Below are positions 16,461-24,666 of a stretch of DNA of 64,000 nt, one piece after another; position 1 is the stretch's first letter, and every line of letters begins with the position of its first letter. Source of the DNA: Nocardia vulneris (lineage in GTDB: Bacteria; Actinomycetota; Actinomycetes; Mycobacteriales; Mycobacteriaceae); NCBI RefSeq assembly GCF_001613425.1, contig NZ_BDCI01000011.1:152670-216669 (forward strand), in the 5' to 3' direction. A program made the position numbers and the translations under genes. The notes beneath the pieces were generated by a model that did not search any database, was not told the DNA's origin, and saw only the letters and a list, made by a program, of their open reading frames with translations.

Positions 16461-16967
16461 TCAACCTTGTTCGGCTGCTCTTTGCAGGAAATGGGCTCGG
16501 TTGTCGTCCAAGTACTTCTGCCAGCGCTGCGTCAGCCCGGGCACTCCTGGAACACCGCCGGGGGGCGGTGGCATGAAGGTGACGAAGTCGCCCACGTCGT
16601 CCGGATAACCGAAATCTGCGTAGAGCAGGTCAACGGTCTTGAATGGTTCCTCGAATTCGCTGCGGTTCTCGTGTACCCAGGCGAGTGCGAGGTAGAGCCA
16701 GACCTTTTCGTCATGATCGAATAACTTTTCCATAAGGTCAGGAATGCGGTCCAACTCGTCGGACAGCAGCAGCGATATGTCCTCGATGACAGCCATCTTG
16801 TCGTCCGCGGGAACGATGCTTGTCAAAGCCAGTGCGACAACATCTTTCGAGGTGATCCACTGGTGCTCATAACCGTAGCGCAATTCGCTCGGAGTCAGTT
16901 CGGCCCGCTCGGCGATGAACGACGCCGGGATATTGAACTTCACCGAATCGTTGTCGTCGTCGTTCAT
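16461..16967 (-). CDS. DUF2247 family protein, possible orphan immunity protein
   Basis: A 168-residue acidic protein with a less G+C-rich composition than its neighbours. The pattern (PASFIAERAELTPSELRYGY near the start, WITSKDVVALAL, then VWLYLALAWVHENRSEFEEP and DLLYADFGYPDDVGDFVTFM) resembles DUF2247, a family found among immunity proteins of polymorphic toxin systems and as lone genes. No toxin gene is next to it: upstream lies only a 13-codon ORF whose stop overlaps this ATG. Family assignment is by recollection of its pattern; the function is therefore tentative. Confidence 0.65.
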   Translation of the reverse strand: MNDDDNDSVKFNIPASFIAERAELTPSELRYGYEHQWITSKDVVALALTSIVPADDKMAVIEDISLLLSDELDRIPDLMEKLFDHDEKVWLYLALAWVHENRSEFEEPFKTVDLLYADFGYPDDVGDFVTFMPPPPGGVPGVPGLTQRWQKYLDDNRAHFLQRAAEQG

Positions 16968-17005
16968 TTCTTGATCGGTATCCCATTGATAGTGACTGGT
17001 GTCAT
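16964..17005 (-). CDS. 13-residue ORF coupled to the DUF2247 gene
   Basis: ATG at 17005 opens MTPVTINGIPIKK and stops in an ATGA overlap with the DUF2247 start at 16967. A run of five G lies about six bases upstream of the ATG. It may be a coupling leader, or the last codons of a lost toxin gene whose immunity gene survived. The same frame can be followed back to 17176 without a stop but the upstream part looks random. Confidence 0.3.
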   Translation of the reverse strand: MTPVTINGIPIKK

Positions 17006-17303
17006 TGGTTGCCCCCTGAAGATGGCTGGCCGAGAGCCTATCGGACAGGCAACTGGGCCGGTCCTGTCGGCGGCAGTATGCTGCGCCTCGGTACCAGGTC
17101 TACACCGAGCGAGGCGGCGGCGGAGGGGTTGCTGAAGACCCTGCCGGTGACGATCGAGAGTCTCGATCGTCACCAAGTGGGCTCCCGACCTGGAACGGCG
17201 AGAATGTATTTCTTCCGCGCGCCCGCGCAGGTTATTCGGATTCTCCTTGTAATACTGGCTGGTCGGTTGTGGTGGTCAGTGGGAATGGAAGGGGTTCGAG
17301 ATC
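17006..17303. other. intergenic region, no gene seen apart from a 29-bp palindrome
   Basis: Between the DUF2247 leader and the secreted-protein gene I find no ORF with coding character on either strand. The only structure is the perfect palindrome at 17146-17174. GGAAGGGG at 17287-17294 is the likely ribosome site of the next gene. Confidence 0.6.
17146..17174. repeat. perfect 29-bp inverted repeat (14-1-14)
   Basis: GGTGACGATCGAGA, a central G, then TCTCGATCGTCACC. Every base of the arms pairs. It could be a large operator, a bidirectional terminator without U-run, or a remnant of a mobile element end. It lies 130 bases upstream of the secreted protein start. Confidence 0.9.
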
Positions 17304-17798
17304 GTGGCGCTGGGTAATGCTGGGGGGATGTCCGGGCGTTTTGTCGAGGGTGTTGTACTGCTGGGTGCCGGGTTGCTCGGGCTCGGTGGGGTGACCGGGG
17401 TTGTGCCTGCTGCGCATGCCGCGACCTGCGCGTCGGTGGCGGATCGCAGTGCGTATGACGGTGCTTGGAAAGGTGGCGAGGACAATACTTTGGTCGGGGG
17501 ATTCGGTGGGCTGATCAATTTCGTGGAAACGAAGTACACCCGGGCGGGCGCGGAACCTGTGGTTTACCTGGGGCAATTCGTGGTCGACGCGAAGAATGTG
17601 CTGACCAGTTGGAGCGGTACCCAGTTGATCGGCGACGGCAGCACGGTGCACGCCACCATTTCCGCACTGACGTGTGACGGCACCGGCAAACCGAGCAGTT
17701 TCACGGCCGACGTGGTGAGCATCGGCACCGACAAAAAGAAAACCGAGCTGGGCACTTTCACGATGAAAAAGGTCGCGCTGGGCTCGACCGGCTCCTAG
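17304..17798 (+). CDS. small secreted protein of unknown function
   Basis: A 164-residue protein with a long signal peptide (positive N-terminus, hydrophobic core GVVLLGAGLLGLGGVTGV) and a predicted cleavage after PAAHA, giving a mature protein of about 125 residues beginning ATCASVADRSAYDG. The mature part is rich in Gly, Thr, Ser and Val with two Cys (mature start and LTCDGTG), probably a disulfide-linked beta-rich fold. GTG 17304 is used because of GGAAGGGG upstream; ATG 17328 is an alternative. I do not recognise a family. It converges on the PLD-like gene. Confidence 0.7.
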   Translation: MALGNAGGMSGRFVEGVVLLGAGLLGLGGVTGVVPAAHAATCASVADRSAYDGAWKGGEDNTLVGGFGGLINFVETKYTRAGAEPVVYLGQFVVDAKNVLTSWSGTQLIGDGSTVHATISALTCDGTGKPSSFTADVVSIGTDKKKTELGTFTMKKVALGSTGS

Positions 17799-17807
17799 TC
17801 GCGGTGC

Positions 17808-18371
17808 TCAGAGTGTCAGCGGCAGCATCGGCAGCGCCGCCTCGCCGAGGTCGGCCGGGGGCGCGGGCATGAGCTGGAGGTCGCGCTCCTCGGTCCACGC
17901 GTAGTGGCGCAACGTGTTGAACTGGGCGACGAAATGGTCGCGCCAGCTCGGGGCGGCGAAATTGATCGCCGTATTCACCTGCAGCCACCCGCTGGTGCTG
18001 AAATTGACCGAGCCCTCCCAGCATTGCGGACCGGCAGGAGTGTCCACGACCAGACCCTTGGTGTGGCAGATGTATTTGCGTCCGCTGGTGCTGGTGCCGA
18101 TGGTGACCTCGATACCGGCGTCGACCAGCTGCCGCACGATGGGCTGCTGCGTGTGTCCCGCGGACTGGGTGTGATCGAGGTAGAGATGCAGCGGCACGCC
18201 GCGCCGGTGCGCGGCGATCAAGCTGTCGGCAGCGTCGGTGAGGGTGAATCCGTAAGCGATCAGCCAGGTTTCACCCGGCCCGGCGACCAGTTCCAGAAAC
18301 CGTTGCTCGGCCTCGGCGTGATCGCCGGGCATCAGGTAGCACGTCATCGGACCATCGATCACGAAGGGCAT
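17808..18371 (-). CDS. phospholipase D-like (single HKD) protein
   Basis: The 187-residue protein carries one HKD motif: HTKGLVVD (HxKx4D) followed by EGSVNFSTSG. A preceding LHLYLDHTQSAG and QLVDAGIEVTIGTSTSG fit the half-domain of the PLD superfamily. One motif per chain implies a dimer, as in the Nuc endonuclease; activity on DNA or phospholipid cannot be decided. No signal peptide is seen. It lies downstream of murQ in the same direction (57-base gap), perhaps by read-through only. Confidence 0.8.
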   Translation of the reverse strand: MPFVIDGPMTCYLMPGDHAEAEQRFLELVAGPGETWLIAYGFTLTDAADSLIAAHRRGVPLHLYLDHTQSAGHTQQPIVRQLVDAGIEVTIGTSTSGRKYICHTKGLVVDTPAGPQCWEGSVNFSTSGWLQVNTAINFAAPSWRDHFVAQFNTLRHYAWTEERDLQLMPAPPADLGEAALPMLPLTL

Positions 18372-18428
18372 GCCGGTACCGTACCGGCGCGGTCTCCGGT
18401 GTGCCTGGAGGCGTACTCGCGGTGCGCG

Positions 18429-19331
18429 CTAGTTTTCCTCGCCCACCGCGACGCGCACGAAGCCGCCTGCGCCGGCGAGCAGCGAACGGGCCGCGTCCGC
18501 ATCGACGCCGGCCAGGCGCATGACGATGGCGGTCTTCGGGTGGCCGCCCGCGTCGTCCAGTAGGGCGGCGGCGGTGGCGAGGTCGGCGCCGGTGGCGTCG
18601 GCGACGATGCGGCAGGCGCGGTCGACCAGTTTGGCGTTGGTCGGCCGCACGTCCACCATGAGGTTGCCGTACACCTTGCCGGAGCGCACCATGGTCGCGG
18701 TCGAGAGCATGTTGCAGACCATCTTCTGCGCGGTACCCGCTTTCAAGCGCGTCGATCCGGTCAAAACCTCTGGGCCCGTTTCGATTTCGATGCCGATATC
18801 GGCGTGCGCGCTGAGTTCGGCCTGCCGGTTGCAGGAGACCGCGACGGTGGCCGCGCCGACGGAGCGGGCATATTGCAGCGCGCCGATCGCGTACGGTGTC
18901 CGGCCACTGGCCGCGAGCGCGACGACGACATCGCGCGCGGTGAGGGTGATCGCCACCATGTCCTGCCTGCCGCGCTCCGGGTCGTCCTCCGCGCCCTCGA
19001 TCGCCCGGGTGAACGCCTGCGTGCCACCGGCCATGATGCCGAGCACCTCGCCGGGATCGGTGCCGAAGGTCGGCGGGCATTCCACCGCGTCGAGCAGGCC
19101 GAGCCGGCCGCTGGTGCCCGCGCCGACGTAGACCAACCGGCCGCCCTGCTCGCGCGCCGCGATGATCCGGTGCACGGCGCGCGCGATCTGCGGCAGCGCC
19201 TGCGCCACCGCGGCGGCCACGCCCGCGTCCTCGGCGTTCATGACGCGCAGTATGTCCTCGACCGGCATGGCATCGAGTGCGGCGGTATGGGGATTGGCTT
19301 CCTCGGTGGTCAGTGCGCTGATCTCGTTCAC
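18429..19331 (-). CDS. murQ: N-acetylmuramic acid 6-phosphate etherase
   Basis: A 300-residue SIS-domain lyase. Diagnostic segments are NPHTAALDAMPVEDILRVMN, RLVYVGAGTSGRLGLLDAVE with ECPPTFG, MVAITLTARDVVVALAASGRTPY and GNLMVDVRPTNAKLVDRACR. MurQ cleaves the D-lactyl ether of MurNAc-6-phosphate, giving GlcNAc-6-phosphate. GTG 19331 is chosen because GGAGG stands five bases upstream; the frame continues far upstream but without coding character. It is the last enzyme gene of a recycling operon whose other members are the RpiR-type regulator, anmK, a symporter and a sugar kinase. Confidence 0.95.
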   Translation of the reverse strand: MNEISALTTEEANPHTAALDAMPVEDILRVMNAEDAGVAAAVAQALPQIARAVHRIIAAREQGGRLVYVGAGTSGRLGLLDAVECPPTFGTDPGEVLGIMAGGTQAFTRAIEGAEDDPERGRQDMVAITLTARDVVVALAASGRTPYAIGALQYARSVGAATVAVSCNRQAELSAHADIGIEIETGPEVLTGSTRLKAGTAQKMVCNMLSTATMVRSGKVYGNLMVDVRPTNAKLVDRACRIVADATGADLATAAALLDDAGGHPKTAIVMRLAGVDADAARSLLAGAGGFVRVAVGEEN

Positions 19332-19387
19332 TTCGCCTCCTCTGTCCTGCGGGTCCGCCAACTCCGGGGGTCGAGCGAAAGCCGAGC

Positions 19388-20317
19388 TCACGGAGACTTC
19401 CGGAGCGAGCGTGGGATCCTGCGGTCCGCGACCGCGTCGTAGGTGCGCCGCAGTGCCAACGCCGCAGACGGAGTGCGTTGCAGCACACCGACATACAGCG
19501 CGTCGACGACCAGCAGCTGACTCATCCGGCTCGCCATCGCGGCGGAGCGGAAGCCGTCCTCGCGCCCGGCCACCAGCACCGTGTGTGTCGCGACCCGGGC
19601 GAGTTTGGACTGCGGGCCCGCCGTGACGGCCACCGTGGTGGCGCGCCTGCCGCGGGCGTGATCCAGGGCGTCGACGATCGCGGCGGTCTCCCCGGAGTGC
19701 GAGAACGCGATGAGCACGTCGCCTTCCTCGAGCAGGCTGCCCAGCACCAGCGCCTCGTCCTCGGAGGTGCACGCGTCACACCACATGCCGATCCGGGCGA
19801 GTTTCTGTGCCATATCGGTCGCGACCAGACCGGACGCGCCGATGCCGATCAGTTCCACCCGACGCGCGTGCACCAGGGCCTCGACCACCGCGAGCATGGT
19901 GGCGGGATCGGCGAGTTCGGCGGTGGCCAGCATGCCTTCGGTTTCGAAGGCGGTGAGCTTCTGCAACACCTTCGACAGCGGGTCTTCGGCGTCGATATCG
20001 GTGGCGAACACCGGCCTGCCGTCGTCCTTGGCGGTCGCTGCCAGCGCCAGGCGCAACTGCGGATAGCCCTCGTAGCCAAGGGCTTTGGCGAGCCGGACGA
20101 CGGCCGAGGTGCTGGTCGCGGCGTGCTCGGCCAGCTCGCTCACGGTCAATTGCGCAGCGCCGGAGGGATCGTCGCGAATCACCCGGGCCACCCGCAGCCC
20201 GGCCGGCGTGAGTCTGGGGAGCGCCCCCAGTAATCGAGTGCGTACGTCGTCGCCCTCCGGCCCACTCGGCACCCGGCTACCACCTTTCGTCGAATCGCTG
20301 TGTGCTGCTTCGGTCAT
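19388..20317 (-). CDS. RpiR/MurR-type transcriptional regulator (HTH + SIS)
   Basis: The 309-residue protein has an N-terminal HTH_6 domain (LTVSELAEHAATSTSAVVRL, then AKALGYEGYPQLRLAL) and a C-terminal SIS domain (VELIGIGASGLVATDMAQKL, DVLIAFSHSGETAAIVDAL). Such regulators sense phosphosugars; E. coli MurR responds to MurNAc-6-phosphate. Its ATG overlaps the anmK stop (ATGA at 20314-20317) and murQ follows by 56 bases, so it very probably controls this operon. Candidate sites are the TGTCA repeats at 23044-23079. Confidence 0.92.
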   Translation of the reverse strand: MTEAAHSDSTKGGSRVPSGPEGDDVRTRLLGALPRLTPAGLRVARVIRDDPSGAAQLTVSELAEHAATSTSAVVRLAKALGYEGYPQLRLALAATAKDDGRPVFATDIDAEDPLSKVLQKLTAFETEGMLATAELADPATMLAVVEALVHARRVELIGIGASGLVATDMAQKLARIGMWCDACTSEDEALVLGSLLEEGDVLIAFSHSGETAAIVDALDHARGRRATTVAVTAGPQSKLARVATHTVLVAGREDGFRSAAMASRMSQLLVVDALYVGVLQRTPSAALALRRTYDAVADRRIPRSLRKSP

Positions 20318-21477
20318 CGCGCCACCACCGTCAGCCGCTCTGGTGGGGTACCCGGTACTGCGGGAAGTACGAGCGGCGTCGCGCCCGGCGTGATCGAGCC
20401 GAGCACCGAGGCGTGGCGCGCACCGGTAGTCGCCGGATGGGTGCCCGCGAGCCCGTGCGCGGTCAGGAAGCCGAGTACCGCGAAAGCGGCGGCTTCCTTG
20501 GCGGCCGAGGGCAAGCCGAGTTCATCGGAGGTGCGCAGCGTCGCCGGGCGCAGCCGGTCGCGCAGCAGCGCCGACAGCGTCGGATTCAGCGTGCCGCCGC
20601 CGGAGACGATCACCTCGTCCGGGGCGAAGGGCGCCAGCGCGTCGGCGATGGTGTGGGCGGTCAGGGCGGTCACCGTCGCGACGATATCCGCGCCGGCGGA
20701 TGCGTGGTCCCGCAACACGCGCGCGAGGTAGGCGCTGTTGAACAGCTCTTTGCCCGTCGTCTTCGGCGCCGCCGCCCGATAGTAGGGTTCGGCGAGAAGG
20801 GCTTTCAGCAGGTGCTCGTCCACCGTGCCGCGGGCGGCGCGCAGTCCGTCGCGATCGAACAGTTCCGCCCCGCCGGTCGCCGCGGCGACGGCGGCATCGA
20901 TGAGCGCGTTGCCCGGTCCGGTGTCGAAGGCCACCGGGGGCTCGCCCGTGACAGTGACATTGGCGATGCCGCCGATGTTCAACGCCGCCGCGCGGCCGGG
21001 CCGTCCGGCCAGCCACAACAGGTCGAACAGGCCCACCAGGGGAGCGCCCTGCCCGCCGGCCGCGATATCGCGCGGACGGAAATCGCTGACGACGGGCAGT
21101 CCGGTCCGCTCCGCGATCCAGGCCGGTTGGCCGAGTTGCAGCGTGCCGTGCACGACGCCCTCGCGCACCCAGTGATACACGGTCTGGCCGTGCGAGGCGA
21201 CGAGATCGGCGGTGCCGTCGAAGAATTCGTGGACCGCCGCGTCGGCCGCCGCGGCGAACTGCTGTCCGATCGCGGTGTCGAGCCGGCACACCGTCGCCAT
21301 ATCGATCGAGGCGGGCGGCAGCGCCGCGATCAGCTCGGCCCGCAACTCGGCCGGGTAGGGGCGGCTCAGCAGTCCGGCGATCCGGACCTCGATCGTGCTG
21401 TCCCGCAGGGATATTTCCGCGGCGACCGCGTCTATCGCGTCGTGCGACGTGCCGGACATCAACCCCACGACGCGCAC
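20314..21477 (-). CDS. anmK: anhydro-N-acetylmuramic acid kinase
   Basis: The 387-residue protein opens with VVGLMSGTSHDAIDAV, the signature of AnmK, and contains DLVASHGQTVYHW, GDFR-like VVSDFRPRDIAAGGQGAPLV, ALNIGGIANVTV, FDTGPGNALIDA, KTTGKELFN and DEVIVSGGGTLNPTL. AnmK hydrolyses the 1,6-anhydro ring and phosphorylates in one step, giving MurNAc-6-phosphate for MurQ. GTG 21477 overlaps the last base of the symporter stop; the downstream stop overlaps the regulator ATG. All substrate and ATP motifs look intact. Confidence 0.95.
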   Translation of the reverse strand: MRVVGLMSGTSHDAIDAVAAEISLRDSTIEVRIAGLLSRPYPAELRAELIAALPPASIDMATVCRLDTAIGQQFAAAADAAVHEFFDGTADLVASHGQTVYHWVREGVVHGTLQLGQPAWIAERTGLPVVSDFRPRDIAAGGQGAPLVGLFDLLWLAGRPGRAAALNIGGIANVTVTGEPPVAFDTGPGNALIDAAVAAATGGAELFDRDGLRAARGTVDEHLLKALLAEPYYRAAAPKTTGKELFNSAYLARVLRDHASAGADIVATVTALTAHTIADALAPFAPDEVIVSGGGTLNPTLSALLRDRLRPATLRTSDELGLPSAAKEAAAFAVLGFLTAHGLAGTHPATTGARHASVLGSITPGATPLVLPAVPGTPPERLTVVAR

Positions 21478-23003
21478 TAGGCCACCGCCTCGACCGGCTC
21501 CGGGTTCGGCTCGGGGGCAGGATGGAGACGGCTGGTCAGCCCGCCGACCACCAGCGTGACGAGCACCCCGATCGGCACCAGCCACTGTGCCGCGATGCCC
21601 TTCTCGACGGTCTTGCCCGCCACCGTGACATCGATATGGACCGCCCGCACCACGATGGTCATCACGATCACCGTCACCACGAAGGCGATGATGGCGTCGA
21701 CCTGGTTGGCGCGTGGTACCAGCCTGCCCAGCAGGAACGCCCCGAGCAGTGCGCCGTAGGTGTATCCCGCGATGGTGAGCGCGGTCAGGTAGACGTTGCC
21801 GGTGGTCGCACTGAAGCCCATCGCGCACAGCGCCATCAGCACCGCCCACACCAGGGTCATGTAGCGGGCCAGCTTCAGCATGGACGTGTCGGAGATCTCG
21901 CGCGTGGCGAAGCTGCGGATGATGTCGGCGACCGTCGAGTTCGCCATCGAGTTCAGTGCCGAGGACAGCGATCCCATCGCGGCGCCGAGGATGCCGGCGA
22001 CCAGCAGGCCGGAGATCACCACCGGCAGGCCGTGCAGGATGAAGTTGGGGTAGAGGTTGTCCGCGGTGGCGAGGCCGAGTTCCTTGGGCGTCTTGCCCTC
22101 GTTGTAGGACCACAGCAGCGCGCCGACCAGGGAGAAGGCGGCGAACTGGATGGCGACGAAGATACCGGAGCCGATCATCGCCTTCTGGCTGTCGCGCAGC
22201 GAGCGGGTGGCCAGGATGCGCTGCACGATCAGCTGGTCGGAACCGTGCGAGGCCATGGCGAAGATGGCGCCGCCGACGATCGCCGTCGGCATGGCGAAGG
22301 GACTGGTCAGAATGTGCGCCAGGCCGAAATCGGTGTCGAAGACCTGGAACTTGCCCGCGTGCAACGCATCCGACCAGCCCGCGGCGCCGACGTGACCGGT
22401 GAGCACGCCGATCGCGATGATCGCGCCGGAAAGGTACAGGCCCATCTGCAGCGCGTCGGTCCAGATGACCGCCTTGATTCCGCCGAGATAGGTGTAGACG
22501 ACCGTCAGCAGGGTCAGCGCGATGATGATCACGTCGTAGCCGAGGTCGATGCCGAACTCGCTGAGCAGCAACTTGATCGGAATGGCGGAGGCGAACAGCC
22601 GCACGCCCTCGGCGAGCAGCCGGGTGAACACGAACGTCACCGACGCCACGCCCTGCAGGTAGCGGCCGAAGCGCAGCTCGAGGTACTGGTAGGCGCTGAC
22701 GAATCCGCCGCGTTTGTACAACGGGATCAGCGCGGTCGCCACGATGGTGCGGCCGATGATGTAGCCGAGCGCCAGCTCGACGTTGCCGAAGGCCTGATCG
22801 GTGTACGCGCCGCCGGGGATCGAGATGACCGTGAGCACGCTGGTCTCGGTGGCGACCACCGAGAAGCACACGGTCCACCAGGGCATCCGGCCCTCGCCGA
22901 CGAAGTAGTCGCTGCTGGACTTCTGTTTCCCGGACAGCCGTAGGCCGATCCACGCCACGGTGATCAGATAGACGACGATGACGGCGACGTTGAGTGCGTT
23001 CAT
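21477..23003 (-). CDS. sodium:solute symporter (SSS family), probable amino-sugar or muropeptide-sugar uptake
   Basis: A 508-residue membrane protein with about thirteen helices. The SSS signature region is present (SGKQKSSSDYFVGEGRMPWW, VATETSVLTVISIPGGAY, VYTYLGGIKAVIWTDALQM, GILGAAMGSLSSALNSMANS). The operon context (anmK, regulator, murQ directly downstream, BadF-type kinase upstream) points to import of anhydroMurNAc, MurNAc or a related sugar across the inner membrane, replacing the AmpG or PTS route of proteobacteria. AGGAG precedes ATG 23003. Substrate is inference. Confidence 0.9.
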   Translation of the reverse strand: MNALNVAVIVVYLITVAWIGLRLSGKQKSSSDYFVGEGRMPWWTVCFSVVATETSVLTVISIPGGAYTDQAFGNVELALGYIIGRTIVATALIPLYKRGGFVSAYQYLELRFGRYLQGVASVTFVFTRLLAEGVRLFASAIPIKLLLSEFGIDLGYDVIIIALTLLTVVYTYLGGIKAVIWTDALQMGLYLSGAIIAIGVLTGHVGAAGWSDALHAGKFQVFDTDFGLAHILTSPFAMPTAIVGGAIFAMASHGSDQLIVQRILATRSLRDSQKAMIGSGIFVAIQFAAFSLVGALLWSYNEGKTPKELGLATADNLYPNFILHGLPVVISGLLVAGILGAAMGSLSSALNSMANSTVADIIRSFATREISDTSMLKLARYMTLVWAVLMALCAMGFSATTGNVYLTALTIAGYTYGALLGAFLLGRLVPRANQVDAIIAFVVTVIVMTIVVRAVHIDVTVAGKTVEKGIAAQWLVPIGVLVTLVVGGLTSRLHPAPEPNPEPVEAVA

Positions 23004-23041
23004 CGCAGCTCCTAGGTGACGCGGCGTGCTGATTGCAACTT

Positions 23042-23079
23042 AGTGTCAGCCGTCACGCGAACTCTGTCAATGATTGTCA
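23042..23079 (-). promoter_or_regulatory. candidate promoter and operator of the symporter-anmK-murR-murQ operon
   Basis: On the minus strand TTGACA (23070-23065), 17 bases, then GACACT (23047-23042) make a plausible promoter about 40 bases before the symporter ATG. On the plus strand TGTCA recurs at 23044, 23065 and 23075, i.e. 21 and 10 bases apart, on one face of the helix and overlapping both promoter boxes. That is a good arrangement for repression by the RpiR-type regulator encoded in the operon. Confidence 0.45.
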
Positions 23080-24003
23080 GACGATTCGTACCACCAATTT
23101 CTCCCATACCGTAGCCGTATCACCGGCCAGCAGGGCAGCGCCGTCGATCGGGCCGCCCAGCGCGGTCCGCCGGTCGATGAGCGGCGCGATCTCCTGATCC
23201 AGCGGATCGAGCAGCGCCGCACCGAGATTGGCCAGTCCGCCGGTGAGCGCGTAGGGGACCGGAGGTTGCAGGCCGGAGCGCGCGATCGCCGCGCGCACGG
23301 TGCGGGCCAGTGCGCGTCCGGCCGCGGTCATGACGGCCGCGGCGGTCTCGTCGGTGGCGGCGGCCGCGGCGACGACCGGCGCGAAACGTGCCGCGAGCAG
23401 CGCGGGATTCTCGTGTTGCCCGAGGTGCCTGGGCAGTTCGTCGAGTGCCACGCCGAAGCTGTCGATGGCTGCGGCGGCAAGGGCGGTGTGCGGGCCGCGA
23501 CCGTCGTGCGCGCGCAGCGCCGCGCGCAAACCCTCGGTGCCGATCCAGGCCCCGCCGCCTTCGTCGCCCAGCAGCGGACCCCAGCCGTCGGTCCGGATGA
23601 ATCGGCCCGCCGCGTCGACCGCGGTGGCCACCGCGCCGGTGCCCGCCGCGAGCACGACGCCCGGTGCGCCGCCGAGCGCGCCGGCGTGCGCGGTGACCGC
23701 GTCGGAGGTGACCGCGACGGATCGGGCGCCGGGCAGCTCGGTCAGTGCGTGGGCGAGCAGCCGGGCGGCCTCCGGCGCGGCGAGTCCGCCCGCGGCGCCG
23801 ACGAGCAGGGCGAAGCCGGTGGCGGGCGGCGTGATCCGGGCGACGACCGCGCGGATCGACTGCTCCGCGGCCGCGACGCCGCCGGCATTGGCCAGGCCCG
23901 GCGTGCCGGATCCGGTGGCGGCGCCGATCTCGTGGCCGTCGCGGCGCAGCGAGGCGCGGCAGCCGGTTTTACCGAGATCGATCGCGAGCACAAGGTCGGT
24001 CAT
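23077..24003 (-). CDS. BadF/BadG-type N-acetylhexosamine kinase (NagK/MurK-like)
   Basis: The 308-residue protein has the ASKHA ATPase phosphate motifs: LAIDLGKTGCRASL at the start, PGVVLAAGTGAVATAV in the middle and WGPLLGDEGGGAWIG, plus a late YALTGGLANLGAALL. The BcrAD/BadFG family includes GlcNAc kinases and the dual MurNAc/GlcNAc kinase MurK. With anmK and murQ in the same operon direction it probably phosphorylates free GlcNAc or MurNAc released in wall turnover. ATG 24003 is used; in-frame ATGs at 24009-24015 are possible. A promoter in the 73-base gap downstream suggests it can be expressed separately from the symporter. Confidence 0.85.
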   Translation of the reverse strand: MTDLVLAIDLGKTGCRASLRRDGHEIGAATGSGTPGLANAGGVAAAEQSIRAVVARITPPATGFALLVGAAGGLAAPEAARLLAHALTELPGARSVAVTSDAVTAHAGALGGAPGVVLAAGTGAVATAVDAAGRFIRTDGWGPLLGDEGGGAWIGTEGLRAALRAHDGRGPHTALAAAAIDSFGVALDELPRHLGQHENPALLAARFAPVVAAAAATDETAAAVMTAAGRALARTVRAAIARSGLQPPVPYALTGGLANLGAALLDPLDQEIAPLIDRRTALGGPIDGAALLAGDTATVWEKLVVRIV

Positions 24004-24111
24004 GCGGACCATCATGCACAGCGGCCGCGGCGGGCGGTCCGTGCCCGACTCGGTAGCGGCCGCGCCCGCAGCGCCGACGCGGACCTGCCGCGTCGGCGCC
24101 GCATCGGCGAA

Positions 24112-24666
24112 TTACGGTGTGGAGTAACCGATCAGGGCGCCGATGCCTGCGCCGATCGGGATGGTGACCAGGGCGCCGACACCGCCGAGGAAGAACCCGA
24201 TCACCGCGCCGATGCCCGCACCGATCAGGGCGCCGATGCCCGCGTTGTACTGCTTGCGCGCGATGGTGTCGTCCGCCTGATCGACGAGCTGGGCCAGGTG
24301 CGCGCTGGTTTCCGGGGCGCTGACGGGGGTCAGCGTGACCGTGCGGCCCGCGTCGGCGAGCTCCGGCCGCAGCGCGAACGTCGCGCCGTTGGCGGTGAAC
24401 GAGGTGGGTAGCGCGGCGACCACGGTGCCCGCGCTGTCGGTCAGCGTGACCGCGGCCCCGTCGTGGGTCAGCGCGAACACGCCCGCGTCGACGGTGGTGC
24501 GCACCCCGCGGCCGTCGGTTGTCGTGGTGTATCCGATGCCATGATCAACGCCATACGCGCTGACCTCGGCTGATGGTGTCGAAAGCGGTTCGGCGGCGAC
24601 GGTGCCCGCGGTGATTCCGGTAGCTCCTACCGCGAGAAGCGCGGTGGCAAATCCTTTGATTTTCAT
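24112..24666 (-). CDS. secreted protein with C-terminal glycine-zipper membrane segment
   Basis: A 184-residue protein with a signal peptide (MKIKGFATALLAVGATG to about TVAAEP). The middle 100 residues are polar and rich in Thr/Val (VTLTDSAGTVVAALPTSF). The last 50 residues form a glycine-zipper hairpin (GIGALIGAGIGAVIGFFLGG then PIGAGIGALIGYSTP). Similar proteins are frequent in Nocardia and Rhodococcus and have no assigned function (recollection). Start at ATG 24666 because GGGGA lies nine bases upstream; ATG 24681 is in frame as well. Not operonic with either neighbour. Confidence 0.8.
   Translation of the reverse strand: MKIKGFATALLAVGATGITAGTVAAEPLSTPSAEVSAYGVDHGIGYTTTTDGRGVRTTVDAGVFALTHDGAAVTLTDSAGTVVAALPTSFTANGATFALRPELADAGRTVTLTPVSAPETSAHLAQLVDQADDTIARKQYNAGIGALIGAGIGAVIGFFLGGVGALVTIPIGAGIGALIGYSTP

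Noticed and set aside
16964..17176. 70-codon frame upstream of the DUF2247 gene as a real toxin fragment
   Set aside because: Only the last 13 codons have a plausible start and ribosome site; the rest is Arg-rich shadow-like sequence.
20314..22953. 879-codon minus-strand frame joining anmK with upstream sequence
   Set aside because: Only the last 387 codons (from GTG 21477) look like protein; the rest is the symporter gene read in another frame.
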